Positions 34,270 to 47,183 of a stretch of DNA of 64,000 nucleotides are shown piece after piece (position 1 is the stretch's first letter; each line of letters starts with the position of its first letter). The notes beneath the pieces are model-generated. The model was given only the letters and a program-made list of their open reading frames with translations, had not been told where the DNA came from and searched no databases. The position numbers and the translations under genes are program-made. Source of the DNA: Anaeramoeba flamelloides (taxonomy: Eukaryota > Metamonada > Anaeramoebidae); contig JANTQA010000023.1 in assembly GCA_027625915.1 (NCBI GenBank), forward strand, positions 558,001 through 622,000, in the 5' to 3' direction.

Positions 34270-34860
34270 TTTTTAATTATTTTTTTTTACTTTTTTTTAT
34301 TTTATTTTTAGACGAAAAATAAATATCTCTTGGGGATAGAACTGAATATTAAAATCTAAATTTTTATATTATAATAGATAACTTCAATTATTAAAAATAC
34401 TTTTTCTAAAAAATTTGATTTTTAATGGGCCAATGATTTTGAAAGATAGTTTATTAGTAAAAAATAGAAAACTATTTTTTGTAATGTTTTTTGTTTGTTC
34501 TTGTTTTTTGTTAATTGTTTGATCCCGAGTTTAAAAAATAAATAGCAAATCACATTGTTTCATTTGTTTAACAATACCCCTTTATGTTTCCTCGTTTTGG
34601 ATCCTCTTTGCGGATGAAAAATATGAGATTGTTCTGGTTCGAAGAGGATATTGTAGAGTTGAAGAACAAAGATTAATTTCATCTTATATCACTTCGAACA
34701 ATATCATATTATACGTTCTTCCAGGCCAAACTCGTAACATAACCCGATGGTTGTTTAAAAATCAATCCGATAAACACAGTTATCATTTAAAAGTGAATTA
34801 TAATTTTTATATTATTTTGAAGACAGGAAATTAATTTCCTTTAATAGATGTTAGCCTTTC

Positions 34861-35714
34861 CAGAATTTAAAACAATTAAGTGAAATATTTGATTTTTCAC
34901 CATTCCTTTGCATTTTTCAAAAGCTAACAGTGGTTTTCTTGAGTTTTTTGTTTATTTGGAAAACCTAAAAAAAACCAAGAAGACTTCACAGATAAAACAG
35001 AAAATATTCAGAAAAACCCTCTATTTTGTTTAATTTACTTTTTAGTAATTAAAAGAAAATTTCAAAAATTTTCTCTTTTCAAAATTAAAAAAAAACAGCA
35101 TTTGGATTTTCCAGAATTTCAAAGAATTAAGTTAAATCTTTGATTTTAACTTTATTCTTTTGAGTTATTGAAACCCAAGGTACTTGAAAGAACTCTAGGA
35201 ACTTGAAGATTTCAGAATTTATAATTTCTAAATTTTTGTTTAGAAATTTCTTATAAAGAATCATAATTTTCTTTTTAATCAACCAATTAACAAAAGAAGA
35301 GTAATAGTGAATCTTTATTTTGAATAAACTCAAAGTTCCGGTTTATTATTTTTTTTATTATTCTTTTTGTTAATTTGGATTAATCTTCAATCTCGAAAAT
35401 TTTTGAATTTTTTTAATTGCTGTGTCAATTTATCTTTTACAAAAATTTAATTTGAAGAAAATTAATTCTTTTCGTTTCTGATGTAATAAGTTGTGTGGTG
35501 TCTTTCTTTAAGATCTTCAGTGAGTTTTAAAAAATAATTGTGGGTTCAAATCTGAGAAAGGGGTTAAGTGAAAAAAACATTTGTTATCCAAAAAAAAGTA
35601 CTTATTTTAGTTTGATTTTTAAAAAGCCTTCATTTTGTTATTTTAATTGGGAAAATGGTGATAGAAGGAAAAAAGAAAGAACAAAAGGAAAAGGTACCTT
35701 TTTATTTTTTTCAC
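34861..35714. other. Gene-free stretch downstream of the B-box ORF
   Basis: AT-rich, no supported gene. A minus-strand 68-residue reading at 35127-35333 (Lys/Ile/Phe-rich) has chance-like composition. It would be the 3' region of the B-box gene if that gene continues by splicing; I found no exon that continues the protein. Confidence 0.35.
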
Positions 35715-35885
35715 TTAATTCTTATTGTGTGATTTTTTTAATTTTCCAGAGTGTAATTGCTTTTCACATCCAAGACAAAAAGAGACTACACATTTCTTGC
35801 AATAAAAATTTGGTCGGTTTCTTTTGCATAGTTGACACATTTCGGAACTAACTTCAGCACTAACTTGGGTATCCTTATTGATCAT
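35715..35885 (-). CDS. B-box zinc-finger mini-protein, 56 aa (possibly a fragment)
   Basis: Short ORF from ATG at 35885-35883 to TAA at 35717-35715. After about 16 polar residues comes CQLCKRNRPNFYCKKC, then VVSFCLGCEKQLHSGKLKKS and a final His. The spacing C-x2-C-x8-C-x2-C-x4-C-x2-C-x4-H-x7-H fits a type-1 B-box, the zinc-binding module of TRIM-like proteins that mediates protein contacts. All eight zinc ligands are present. Normal B-box proteins are much longer, so this is a truncated relic, a first exon, or a stand-alone finger. No continuing exon was found. Confidence 0.6.
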   Translation of the reverse strand: MINKDTQVSAEVSSEMCQLCKRNRPNFYCKKCVVSFCLGCEKQLHSGKLKKSHNKN

Positions 35886-36416
35886 GTCTCTTTAAAATAG
35901 TTAAGATTAAAAATTAACCAATGAGAAAATATAAGACAAGTTTTTAAAAAAATGAAATAGAATTCAAGTATTTTTATGTTTGATCTTGATCATTTATATA
36001 AAGAAATGAAATAAAGTTGGGTCTTTTAATTTTTATAATTCTTTCTCAAATTTTGATTGTGTGGATGTTTATTGCTTTTAAAAGCAAAATTGTTTGTTGA
36101 TTATTTCCCTTTTTTTTGAAATTTTCCTTAAAGATCTGAGACAAAACAAATCTTTTTGTTTCGGGGTCCAGAGAAGAATAGAAACAATACTATTGGTATT
36201 TTCATAAAGTCGAAAACAAGAGAAAAGTATTGCAAAATATTTTTATTTCTATCTGAACTTCACCAAAAATTTCCCAAAAAAGGAAGGAAATAACTTTTTG
36301 AGACTAACAACCCACAAACAATTCTAATTGATAGAACAGAAAAATTCCCAAATTGAATGAAAACCCTTTCTAAAAAAGTTATCAACAAAATGCATACAAA
36401 TTTTTAAAGATCAGAA
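35886..36416. other. Flank upstream of the B-box ORF
   Basis: AT-rich, no gene seen. It would contain the B-box promoter; no clear element. Confidence 0.35.
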
Positions 36417-36901
36417 TACAGTGATCAAAATAATGCGTGGACATTGACTATAATCCAGGTTTCAAAATATTATCCGTGTTTTTTTTTCTTCTTGTACTGA
36501 GGCAACATCCAATCTACTACTAAATAGTATACCTAAGTTCAGATCGGTTTTAAAAGTAAAGATCTGGTTATTTTCTGTAATATTTTAATTATTTATGCAA
36601 ATAGTTGAAAATTTGTCATAATATTCTCAATTTTATTAAATTTTTTTATGTTTTTATGATGAGAAAATTTTCTTAAAAAAAAATCTCTATTTTTTTTTCA
36701 ATAAATTTTGCAATTTGATCCTTCATTTTTAGAATTTCTCTTTAAAATAATAGAACTTTAAGAAACCAATACCATATTTTTTAGGGTTTATTATCATTTT
36801 CTTTGATTCTTTAATGTATAGGTCTTCTATAACAAAAAAACACACTTTTTATTGTAAGACACACATTAAATTTTTTTGCACGCTTTATTTTGAATACAGT
36901 A
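36417..36901. mobile_element. Tc1/mariner-like TIR element (481 bp)
   Basis: The element is 36419-36899 with TA at both ends. The left end is CAGTGATCAAAATAATGCGT; the right end read inward is CTGTATTCAAAATAAAGCGT. CAGT start, ~24-bp TIR and TA duplication match Tc1/mariner. No transposase; short stray readings only. Confidence 0.7.
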
Positions 36902-37689
36902 CACTCAAAATGAAAATCGAAAAAACTCAAACTAAACTCTAAAATTCACTCTAAGCTCACAAACCAACACAAAATATCAAATTCCAGAAATATTTCTTCG
37001 GAATTACATATCTTCAAATAATTATTTTCTCTTGCTTTTTCCCTTAACTTTTTTATTTTTATTCGAATTCGAATTTTAATTTTTTAATTTTTTGAGAACA
37101 AAAAAATATTCGATTTTTCGAATAAAGTATGAATTTGAATTCAACCAAGTAATTGGTCAGAGTTTTTTTTGATTGTGAAAATAGACCTGATTTAAGAGTA
37201 ATTTCAGGTTAATTGATTAATTGTTTGGAAATGGAAAAAAAAGTAAAAGAAATAAAAATAATTTGAAAACATGATCAAAAAAGAATAAATCTGACATTTA
37301 GGAAATAAAAATACAAAAAAAATCATAATAGAGTCAAAACCATCATTTTGTAATTCTTATTTTGTTTCATTTTATAAATAAATTTCACTTTGATCTCAAA
37401 AATTCTCGAAAAAGTACAAACTATTTTTCAACCATTTTTTAACTAAAAAACCAATTTTGTCAAACCAGAAACATGGTGAAAAGGAATTCTCAAAAATAAG
37501 AAATGTAAAAAATTGAAATTTGTTGCATTTTGGTTAACAATACAAAATTATCTACTTTCAAGGGTCTCGTAATTTACTGTTTTTTTGCTCGACACTCAAA
37601 GAGTTACTTGAAACCCAAATGAGGTATTAGGATATTCCACTTCTTTTGATCGATAAAATTCAAATAACAAAAAAAAAAATCAAGTGACT
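36902..37689. other. Gene-free stretch
   Basis: No supported gene. Bases about 37410-37500 resemble 54760-54860 (CCAATTTTGTCAAACCAGAA and neighbours), another scrap shared with the 54-kb region. It contains a small palindromic stretch of GAATTCGAA near 37065. Confidence 0.35.
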
Positions 37690-38900
37690 CCTAACTCTAA
37701 TTTATTTTTTTTCCCAAAGGTAATAGAGTAATTATTTACGCAAAGATACAATTAAACTTGATACGCAACTTATTTATCAAACTTTAGAGAAATGAGTTTG
37801 TATTTGGAAAATAATTCATTATTTCCAATGAAATTTTTCAGTCAAAAGATCTGATCCTTTTTTGTTTGGATTTTTCAATTAAAATCAGAAAAATAATGAG
37901 TTGTTTTGAATTAAATTTAACTTTTAGTAATTTCTGATATTTTATATAAACAAATAACCTTAAAGCTTTTAGTCTTATTTTAAAAATACAATAAAAAATA
38001 AGTCAAATATTGTATCATTTGAAGATTTAAAAAATTGAAGATTTATTTTCTTTACAAATATTTATGAAATTTCCAGAAATTTAAAAGTTTTGGAAATATT
38101 CTTTTTCAAATATCAAGAGTATAAACAAGCAACTGGATGTATTAAAATCAGTTATTTGATCATATCTCTTCCTTTTTTATTTATTAGAATTATTAATTTG
38201 AATTCATTTTATTTATTTGAAAATCTTTTGAAAAATTGAGAAATAATTGTAAATCCCATTGATACATATTAATCTTTATGCAGTCAATAATCTTACTGAA
38301 AAAAATAAGATTTGGGTTTATAATTATTGACAATAAATAATCAAATCAAAAAGTATTTCTTTGGATTATAAGTTGAATTTTCAAGGAAACAAAAAGTCTT
38401 ATGAGGGAAATTTTTAATTTGATTCGTTGGTTTTTTTTCTCCTATTTTTTAATTTAAAAACCTATAAAAAAAAAACATTTGAACTGTTCTACGAATCTAA
38501 AAATTATATTTTTTACAAGTTTAAATTTATTATTGGAAATTGTTTGGAAATTAAGTATACGCTTTATTCTGAGTTATTCAGAATTTTGTGGTTTAATTTT
38601 TTACAGTCGATGTACGTACATTTTCTTTACATAAAATATCAGATTTCAATCTTCTTTTTTAGGAAATAATTTTTTTTAAATAATTTAAAAATATTTTGGA
38701 TTTTGAATTTTACAAAACTGATAAAAAAGGATCATACTTTTAAAAACAATAATTCATTTCTGAAAATAATATTAAAATTAAGTTTGGTTATTTTATAGTA
38801 ATCAGGTTTTTACTTTATTTTTCAATTTCCAGATGTGGTAAAATTTTTTTGAATATGCTATTAAATTAACTTGAAGATTTTTTTTTTTGTTTAATAGTCC
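37690..38900. repeat. Segmental duplication, partial copy C
   Basis: Follows about 10740-12900 and 24055-26200: TAGAGTAATTATTT, then ATTTATCAA...CTTTAGAGAAATGAG, then the tail GTAATCAG...TTTTTCAATTTC. It lacks the secreted-protein gene and is the most diverged copy. It ends near a CCCTTAAGGG palindrome at about 38903. Confidence 0.65.
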
Positions 38901-41900
38901 CTTAAGGGATTAGTGTCACCAAATATTTATCTCCAATCAGAGTATGTTGGAATTCAGCGTTAAGGATATTAGTTTGCTGTGGATCAAATAGTTTCTGTGA
39001 CTCTAAAAAATCTATTATAAATCATATTTTCACAATAATTTTTCACATTTTTTACTAAGGATCACAATTGAAAATTTTCATTTTGGAAATTTTTATTATT
39101 GATTCCTTTTCCCAAATCTAAAAAGAGAAACTCAAAATAATAGTATTCCCCGATTTAATAATTTAGTTTTAGAACTTCCAAAAGTAACTATTTTTATAAT
39201 TTTTTAATTTCAAATATTAACTCAATAATCATCAAAATAAAAACCCAAAGGTGATTAGTTTTGTTTTCTTTTGATATGATGTGAATTGTAATATCAATAT
39301 ATTTCCAATATTTCCGAAATATTATTTGTCAAAAAAATTTATTCAGTTAATTATTGAATTTTTCAGTTATTAATTGAATTTTTTACCAACTAATCAACAT
39401 TTTGGCATAAATGTAAGAAAGATATTTTGCAACTTTTGATTCTGAATATTGATAAACCAACCTTTAAATTTGTAACAAAATGTAGATTTTATTTTGAAAT
39501 TCTTGGGTTTGTAACTAATATGAGGATCATTTTTCATTGATGTGTATAAACAAATATTACTCTTTGATTAAACAATTTTTTTGAGAGATTTGAACCATGT
39601 AGCACTAATGTGTTTTGGCCCATTAACAACCTGCTTTGGTCTTAGGCTTCTCCTTGATAGACGCTAACCCCTGAATGTTTACAAGTGCCAATATGAATGT
39701 TGTAAAAAATAGAGTTTTTTCATAATTATAGATAAAAACAGAGTTGACTTCAATTTTAAACTCAATAAATGATAATTTTTTTTTCAAATTTTGTGGATAG
39801 TAAACTTTAAGGAAACAGATTTTGGGATTAATCTCTATTAAATTTTTTTACGGAAATTAAATAGAGATGAATCCCTTAACCAAAAAAATCCAATCTCTCT
39901 GTTTTCAAAATTTAAGAGGATCTGATTTGAAAGTCACCTCAAAGTTTAAAAAACTGAAATAATTTCTGAATCCTATATCAAAAGGAGTTTAACAAATTGT
40001 AAAATATTTTTTAAAAAATTTACTGGAAAATTGTTTGTAAAAAGTTATTTTGAAAATTGTTATTTCATACTTTTTTATAATTTAATTTGGGAAAATAAAA
40101 CCCAAACATCTTTAAACATTAACCATTCTCACTTTTAATACTCTTTTAACTTCACTTTTTGAAAAAAATAAACCAAAAGCTACTTTATTGTTGAAAAATA
40201 CAATCTTTTTTAACCTAAAGATGTATAATAAGCAAAAACACCAGTTAAATAGAAAAATAACAAGACTATTTGTTTCAAAATAAATTGAACAGAATTATAA
40301 TTCAAGCTTTCGAAAAAAAAAAAATCAACGATAAATTATCAAAAAACCAATGAAATTGAAAACGATCAACAAAGAACTAAAACTTTTGAAAAACCAAGAT
40401 GATACCTTTTAATATTAGAGGATTTGAAGATATATTCGTCAAGTCAAAATACTGTTTCAACAATCGCAATTATTTTTATCAAATAGTGATCTTCCATTAA
40501 ACATCGATAATCTTTAATAACCGGATAATATCATAAATTGTGATATTTAATAAAATCATGATATTTGTCTAAAAATTGAGATAAAAATTAAATTGTGATC
40601 ATATACTTTATGATTTTTCATGCTAATTCAACAATATTTTGAAAAAGAAAAATTTTGTTTAATCATAAAATCATATCTCTTGAAAAAAAAGTAAATTCTT
40701 TGAAAAAATAACAAAAAAGATATTTGGTTCAATCAAGGATCCAATCAAAGATTTTTATTGTATTTTCTTTTAATTTGGTCAACAAGCCTATCGTTCTATA
40801 CTTTAGATCAACAAAGCTAAAAACTAAAGATCAATAAATAGTTTCTCAGTTTATCATGGTGTTGTAAATTGTGTAGAATAAAAGAAATTTTGTAAAAACC
40901 AGCACTTCAAACTCGTTCTTTAAAGAATGTGATCTTAGGTTAAAAGATTTTCATTTTTTCTCAACAAGCTAAAAGGAGTTGGATAACTCTTCAAAAGATT
41001 TCACAACACCCTTGCCAGATGATCACCAATTATTAAGATTTTTTATACAATACTTGTCTTCTTCTTCTTTTTCTTATTTGAGAATCTTTGTTTTTTTTCC
41101 AATAAAATATACCTAGATTTTAATGGATTTTTTTGTTGATTCATCAATAAGAATGGAATTTTTTTTGTCTCTTCTTTTTGGTTATTTAATATGTGAAGAC
41201 AGTGTCCCCATTTGAAAAATAAAAAACCTCTTTTAGATTTATTTACATTGTTGAAATGGATTATTATTTGTTTGATCAGAAAATTCACACCATATTTTGA
41301 CTTTAATTTCGAATAAAAAAAAATGAAAAGAAAATTTTTTGTTTTTCCTATTTAACTTAAAGTGTCTCCAATTGTTTGAAAGGTTTGAAATGCCCAAACT
41401 GAAAAAAAAAAGCAATTGGATTTTTAAAACCTATTCAAACATTTTATAACATTTTTACTCTGGAGAAGAATTGTAAAAGTTTCAAAGATTTTGTAAAATT
41501 GATGGGATTTTTTTAACTAAAGTCATTTTCAAAAAAAAGAATTTTCAATATCACTATTTTTTTTTTAACTTTATAATATGTGGATTATTTTCATTTTATG
41601 ATTTTTTCAAGATATGTAGGAATAATCACGATTATTTAAGATTTCCACGGATTTTATTGTTAATATCGTTAATAATACATGTTATCATTAAAATCTCTAT
41701 GATTGTAAAATTAGTTATTAAATATTAATTTTTTAAAAAATCAATTTTTCAGATATTTTTTCAAAATATTTTATATTTATCTTTATTTTAAATAATGTAT
41801 GATTGTTAAAAACATTTAAAGAACCAAAATCAATCTAAAAAAAATAATAATTAAAAAAATTAGGAAAAATGATTCTTATTAAAAAATTATAAAAGTTATT

Positions 41901-43072
41901 TTGAGAAGAATATGTGATGAAAACATATAACCACTTTAAATAACATTATAAAACGAGTCAAAATTTTTGAAAAATATCCGAGTTTATAAAATTTTTAATT
42001 AGAAAGTTTTTCCTTTTTAATTGTTTTTCGATTGTTTTTTCATTTGAAATCAGATTGTTCTTCTATTCAATTTGGAAATTAATATTAGGTTAATTGAAAT
42101 AATTATTGCTCAAAGTAAAAAAAATTCTTTTTATTTTTGTTGTTTCTTTGTAAAAATGATAGTTAAAAATCCATTATCAAAACGAAATCATGAAGAATTG
42201 ATTTTTTCAAGTGAAAAAATTACCATTTTGAATATTTCGAGACAGATTTGATATTTATAATAGAATAAAACAAAAAGAATTACATTCCAATTTACTTTTT
42301 TTTTTTTGGTAGTTGAAGTCAATATAAATAAACTGAATGAAACAATATTTGAATTCAAAATCAATTTCTTCATACCAACTTTATTAAAACTTATATTTTA
42401 TTATATTTTTTATCAAATTGGAATTATTATTCATTTTTTGTTTTAATTTTTGATCCTTTTTTCTCTAATCTTATCAAAAATAAAAAGCTGACAATGGATT
42501 TCATAAATTATTGATCGAAAACAAGTTTAAACAAGTTTTACAACAAAATGAACCAAAAATATTAACAAGAACTTTTCACTAAATAAATTATTTTTTCATT
42601 TTTTTTTTTTGTAAATTTCCCTTTTCAAATCTTCAAGTAAAAAAAATCTATAACTTCATCAATTGTTGTTGGTCAGTTTGAAAGTTAATTGTAAATCAAT
42701 ATAATTGAAAAATTAAATGATTTTTTTAAAATTTAACCCAATTGAAAAAAAAATTAAAAAGATCACAAAATATTATTTAATGAGTTACCTTAAAAAAAAA
42801 ATTTCATCAAAAAAAAATTTCTTTTAAGGTTGAAAATAAAAAAAAATATAAATTTCAAAAATAGTGATCTTTGAGTTCTGGATTGTAAAAAATTCTTATT
42901 GTAATCGATTTTATAATACAAAAAATTTTGTTTTTTTCTTTTTCCTTAAATTTCATGTTATCAAAAAAAAGGGAATATTTACTATTGTACTTTGTCAACC
43001 CCTATTTTCAAACTTAAAGTTTGTAATATAATTAACAACTTTATAAAAATTTTATAATATTTTCCATAATTT

Positions 43073-43115
<43 letters not shown>

Positions 43116-43441
43116 TTCACAAATCTAGTACATCTTAATACATAATAAAATTGAATCTAAAAGAGAAAATATAATTAAAATAAGTTAAAATAATGCAAAT
43201 TAAAAAAAAGAATCATACACAAAAAAAAAATTGAAGATAATAATTTACAATCTAATTTTTTTCAACTCAAATAATAATCTTATAAAAAAAAAACAAACAA
43301 TATTTGGATGTTTTTCAAGGATTATTACTTAAAAAACATTTTTTTACACAATATTGAATTTACCAGCTATTAAATATAATAATATGGTATTTCTCAGAGT
43401 GTTCAACGAAAATACATCGTTTTTGTATTAAACTGTAAATA
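38901..43441. other. 4.5-kb gene-poor stretch
   Basis: No gene I can support. CCCTTAAGGG at about 38903-38912 is a TTAA site with GGG/CCC on both sides. Bases about 39680-39800 resemble 54940-55110. A minus-strand 81-residue reading at 41043-41288 (KWGHCLHILNNQKEE...) is mildly protein-like but unrecognised. A (TA)n run of 38 bp lies at 43075-43112. Confidence 0.4.
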
Positions 43442-43656
43442 TAAACCAAATTTCATAATAAAAGGCCCTATTATTTTTTATTTTTATTTTACTTTTTTTT
43501 ATTTTATTTTTAGACCAAAAAAAAATATTTCTAGTGTATAGAACTGAATATTAAAATAGTAATTTTTTTATTATAATAAATAAAATTCAATTTATAAACA
43601 ATATTTCATTTTAAAATTTGATTATTAATATACCAAAAAGTTTGAAATCAAGTTTA
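43442..43656 (+). mobile_element. AACT-family element, internally deleted copy 3 (211 bp)
   Basis: The element is 43444-43654 with TA flanks. It begins AACCAAATTTCATAATAAAA and ends GAAATCAAGTT. It lacks the small ORF; the left end joins directly to the 'ttttatttttagac' part of the long copies. Confidence 0.65.
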
Positions 43657-43840
43657 TTTAGAGTTTTTGATCATATTTTTATTTAGAAAAGATAATAACC
43701 AGTAAAATATCAAAAGTTAATTATCAGAAATTATTCAATAATTTGAAACAAAATAATAAAGAGAAATTATTTTTTTACAATATATATCTTTGAAAAAATT
43801 CAAAGTTTTGATTATTCAAAATGATAAACTAGTGAAAACT

Positions 43841-44184
43841 GAATATTGTAAAAGATAGATATATTTACAATTTTCGATACAAATAAAGAGTTCTATGTAT
43901 TCATCCAAATTTTGATTATAGTAAATATAATATCTAGTTATTTTCATAGATATATAAGACTTTTAATCAAAAAATCTTTTTGTTAATACCAATATTTCAA
44001 ATTTTTTTAAAAATATCATTATTCAAACAAAATATTAGTATTTACTAAACAATTTTATATTAAAAATACATTCAAGTGCAAAAATCAAAGAATATATTTC
44101 CTTTATTATCACAAAAATTTGTTTAATGTACTAAATTCTTTATTTATCACATGAATTGTAAAATATCTATCTTTTACAATATTC
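43841..44184. mobile_element. Inverted-repeat element, 344 bp
   Basis: GAATATTGTAAAAGATAGAT at 43841 is repeated in inverse up to 44184. Arms of about 50 bp also share the 'aaataaagag/ctttattt' block. Target duplication not clear; family unknown. Confidence 0.6.
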
Positions 44185-44569
44185 CTATTTATACATGAGT
44201 AAATAAATAATAAATTTTCAAATTATTTTTAAAAAGTTTTTTTGAAAATTTTTTAGATTTAGTTTAAAAAGAAAAATTCAAAATTATATATTTTTCATGA
44301 AAAATCAAATGTCTTTTTTATAATAAAGTAGAATTTTGATACTGTGTTATTTTTAAAAGTTATTAATTTTTAAGTTGTATTTTGATACACTTCCCTCCAT
44401 AAATAAAAAAGATTTCTTTTCTTGTTTATTGAAAATAATTTTTTTATCCAGATTTTTTCCAATTGAAAATTCTTTTTGAGAAATGAATGTAAAACAAGAT
44501 AATAACCAAACAAACCCTAGAGAATATACATAACCCTAAAATATTAGAGTTACACTTAAAAATGTAGTA

Positions 44570-44773
44570 TAAATATCATAATAAAGGACTCTTTTTTTTT
44601 TTTTCTTTTACTATATTTTATTTTATTTTTAGATGAAAAACAAATATTTGAAGTGTATAGAACTGAATATTAAAATAGTAATTTTTTTATTATAATAGAT
44701 AACTTCAATTTCTCAAAATATTTATTATCAAAATTTGATTTTTAATAGGCCTTGGATTTTGAAATGGAGTTTA
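44570..44773 (+). mobile_element. AACT-family element, internally deleted copy 4 (200 bp)
   Basis: The element is 44572-44771 with TA flanks. It begins AATATCATAATAAAGGACTC and ends GAAATGGAGTT. Same internal deletion form as copy 3. Confidence 0.6.
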
Positions 44774-46011
44774 TGCTTCATGATCAACATAAATTTTTTT
44801 TGCAAATTTTTTTTTTGTTTGAAGAGAAACATTCAACCAAACCACCAACTAACAAATTACAAACATTACCTTCGAAAATTAAATTAGAACCAGTAAAGTT
44901 GAATTAAATCCAAATCAAATAAAAAGAATTCAAAATTTTTACAAGGTCAAGATCAGTAAAAGTTTTTTTTTTCACAAAGATCATTCTTATTAACTAATTT
45001 TTTTGAAAAATAAAAGCATAAAAGGACCTTCAAACAAAAAAATTAAAAAAATTGAAAAAACACAGTCTTCTTACTCAACAGATAAAGAAGGCAAAGTAAC
45101 TTAAAAAATGAATTTTTTAATAGTTAGAAACCCCCAAAGATTTATTTATCAGCAAACAATTATTAATAACATTAATGATTTTTTTTTTTTTGTTTTATAA
45201 AATATTAACAAAATGCAGAAAGTTATTATGTGTGTTTAACTTTAGAAATTCTAATTATAGTTGTTAATAATTTTTTTGGTCATAAGGATATTTACTTACG
45301 AGAATATGTTAATTCTGAAAATTGTATCTTAACTAGCTATTAATTCAATAAATAAAAACAAATTTTACCATATCACATTTTTTATTTCGAAAAAAAATTA
45401 ACAATAAGATTTTTTGATATTAAACATATTTACATTAAAAAAAATATTTTAATTGTCTCAATTTTTTTTAAGGTTTATAAATATATTCTAAGGTAGTCTT
45501 TTTAATTTTATTTTTCAATTTTGAAAAAGAAATAGAAACAGAAATTGAAAAAGTATAAAGAAACGAAAAAAAAACAAAAGAAAAATAACTTATAAAAATA
45601 AAAAAATTAACTTAATCAGAAAAAAAAAAACAAGCAAAGAAACGAAGAAGAAAAAGAAAATAAAAAACAAAACAAAATTTAAAAAAAAATGAAAAAAATT
45701 TAAAAAATTAAAAAACAAAATGATTTTGATCTTTAAAAATTTGGAATTTATTTTGAAAAGAATATTGGATTTAACCGAAGAAAACCACTTCCTTTAACAT
45801 TATAAATTTGGTTAATTTTTTTGAAAAGTAACACATTCATTGTTAAAAAAAATATAAAAAAAAAAACATTAATTGAATTTGAAAAATTTCAATTAATTTC
45901 AAATTTTAATAAAATATGAAATAATAAATGGATTTGGTTGTATTTAGAGATAAAATTTGTAATATATATTTGAAGTTATTATTTCTATCTTTTATTAGAA
46001 TTATTAGCAAT
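44774..46011. other. Gene-free stretch downstream of the ankyrin relic
   Basis: Extremely A/T-rich with long A runs at 45.6-45.7 kb. No supported feature. Confidence 0.4.
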
Positions 46012-47183
46012 TTATAAAAGGTTTTTATCTAATACCTTTAAATATTTATATAATTCAACATTATATAATTGAGGATAAGTTCTTTGATTAAAATATTGAA
46101 GTGCAGTTTGATCTGATCTATCTTTTTGCTTAAACTTATATTTATTTTTTTTGAACATTTTAATTAAATCCAAATCAATAATTTCCATATTTTCATGATA
46201 AATTAATTGTAAAATGGTTTTTTGGTCGCCATCTAATTGATTGATATTCATACCAAAATCAAGAAATAATTGAATTAATTTTAAATTTAAATATTTATTA
46301 TTAAAGGGAATACAAAAAAATTGAAGTGGAGTTTGATTTAATGAATTTTTTTATCGTGAAATTGAAATTATTCTTTTTTAAAAATTGAAATAATTCCAAA
46401 TTAATCATTTGTGGATGATTTTCACACATTAAATGTAAAATGGAATTTTTATTTGAATCTAATTGATTGATACTAATTCCACTACAGTCAGTTTCACTTT
46501 TAAGGTACAAACTTTCAACGAAATTTAAGGCACAAAAAAAATCTCAAATTAAGGCACAAAATTTGGAATTTTTTTTTTTACAATTTATTTTGACTAGAAT
46601 TTGAATTTTGTGCCTTAATTTGAGATTTTTTTTGTGCCTTAAATTTCGTTGAAAGTTTGTACCTTAAAAGTGAAACTGACTGTATTAACGAAATAAGTAA
46701 TTAATTTTATTGAAATGTTCTTATATTCGCATAATGTGAATAAACAATTCATCTTATTTTCATCAAGAGCATTCAAATTTAATCCAAGATCTATTAAGAA
46801 TTCAATTAATTCAATTGTTACTAAGAGTTAGAACAAAGACAATGAAGATAAGTTTGTAATTTATGATTTATATCAGACTTTTGACAATAATTTTCTTTAA
46901 TAATTTGTTTCATAATTTTTAGATCTAATTCTTTAGATTTTAATAAACATAAATGTAATCTGTTATTTTCTTTTTCATCGTCATAATATTTAGATCCGTC
47001 ATTATATATAAAAACAGTTTCTTTCTCTTTCACTCGGCCATATGATAACTTTTGCTTTTGACCTTGCATTTTTTTTTGATATTTTTGTTGCTCTTTTTTT
47101 ATTTCATTCATTTTCTCCTTTTTAATTTCTTGTAAATCTTTTTGTTTTTTATGATTTTTATTTTTTTTTTTTTTATTTTGCAT
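46012..47183 (-). pseudogene. Ankyrin-repeat protein, broken and split by a MITE
   Basis: It starts at 47183 (MQNKKKKNKNHKKQKDL), a Lys/Gln-rich charged N-terminus of about 70 residues, then degenerate ankyrin units with the LHLMC/LHLCL and INQLD patterns: NRLHLCLLKSKELDLKIMKQ, LIDLGLNLNALDENKM, ISINQLDSNKNSILHLMCEN and MNINQLDGDQKTILQL. It ends at TAA 46012. Ankyrin units form helix-loop protein-binding stacks. Lesions: a one-base frame change near 46825 (after HCLCSNS), a MITE at 46485-46682, and a one-base gain in the A7 run near 46355. Removing the MITE and one TA restores the reading FVN-SGISINQLD exactly. With the breaks this is a pseudogene, though the A7 change could be an assembly error. 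Confidence 0.75.
46483..46684. mobile_element. Palindromic TA-flanked MITE inside the ankyrin gene (198 bp)
   Basis: The element is 46485-46682; TA at 46483-46484 and 46683-46684. It begins CAGTCAGTTTCACTTTTAAG and ends with its near-perfect inverse; most of the element is one hairpin. It is the least diverged copy in the window, so probably the youngest. Confidence 0.9.

Larger units (their letters stand above)
33130..34453 (+). mobile_element. TA-flanked AACT-family element, copy 2, with a nested MULE
   Basis: The element is 33132-34451 with TA at 33130-33131 and 34452-34453. It begins AACTAAATTTCATAATAAAT and ends GAAAGATAGTT. Removing the nested element (33465-34260 plus one 9-bp duplication) leaves about 515 bp, the same length as copy 1. 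Confidence 0.75.
32520..34860. repeat. Duplicated segment E1 (pairs with 53575-54500)
   Basis: Bases about 32830-33120 and 34540-34770 follow 53880-54140 and 54270-54480. Shared landmarks are CAAGTCAAGAAATTTT, GATCTCATTGAAAGGAT, AAGATCCTTTGAAGAA and TCATCTTATATCACTTCGAA. In E1 the two parts are split by the AACT element at 33132-34451, absent from E2. I cannot name the original sequence; it does not read as a clean gene on either strand. Confidence 0.65.

Noticed and set aside
35540-35851. Forward ORF of 103 codons
   Set aside because: Antisense to the B-box ORF, whose zinc-ligand pattern is far more convincing.
39580-39690. Possible tRNA (minus strand, GGTTCAAATC resembling a B box)
   Set aside because: The T-stem does not pair and no acceptor or anticodon stem can be built.
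41043-41288. 81-residue minus-strand ORF
   Set aside because: Slightly protein-like but no motif, no conserved copy and no context; not enough to call a gene.
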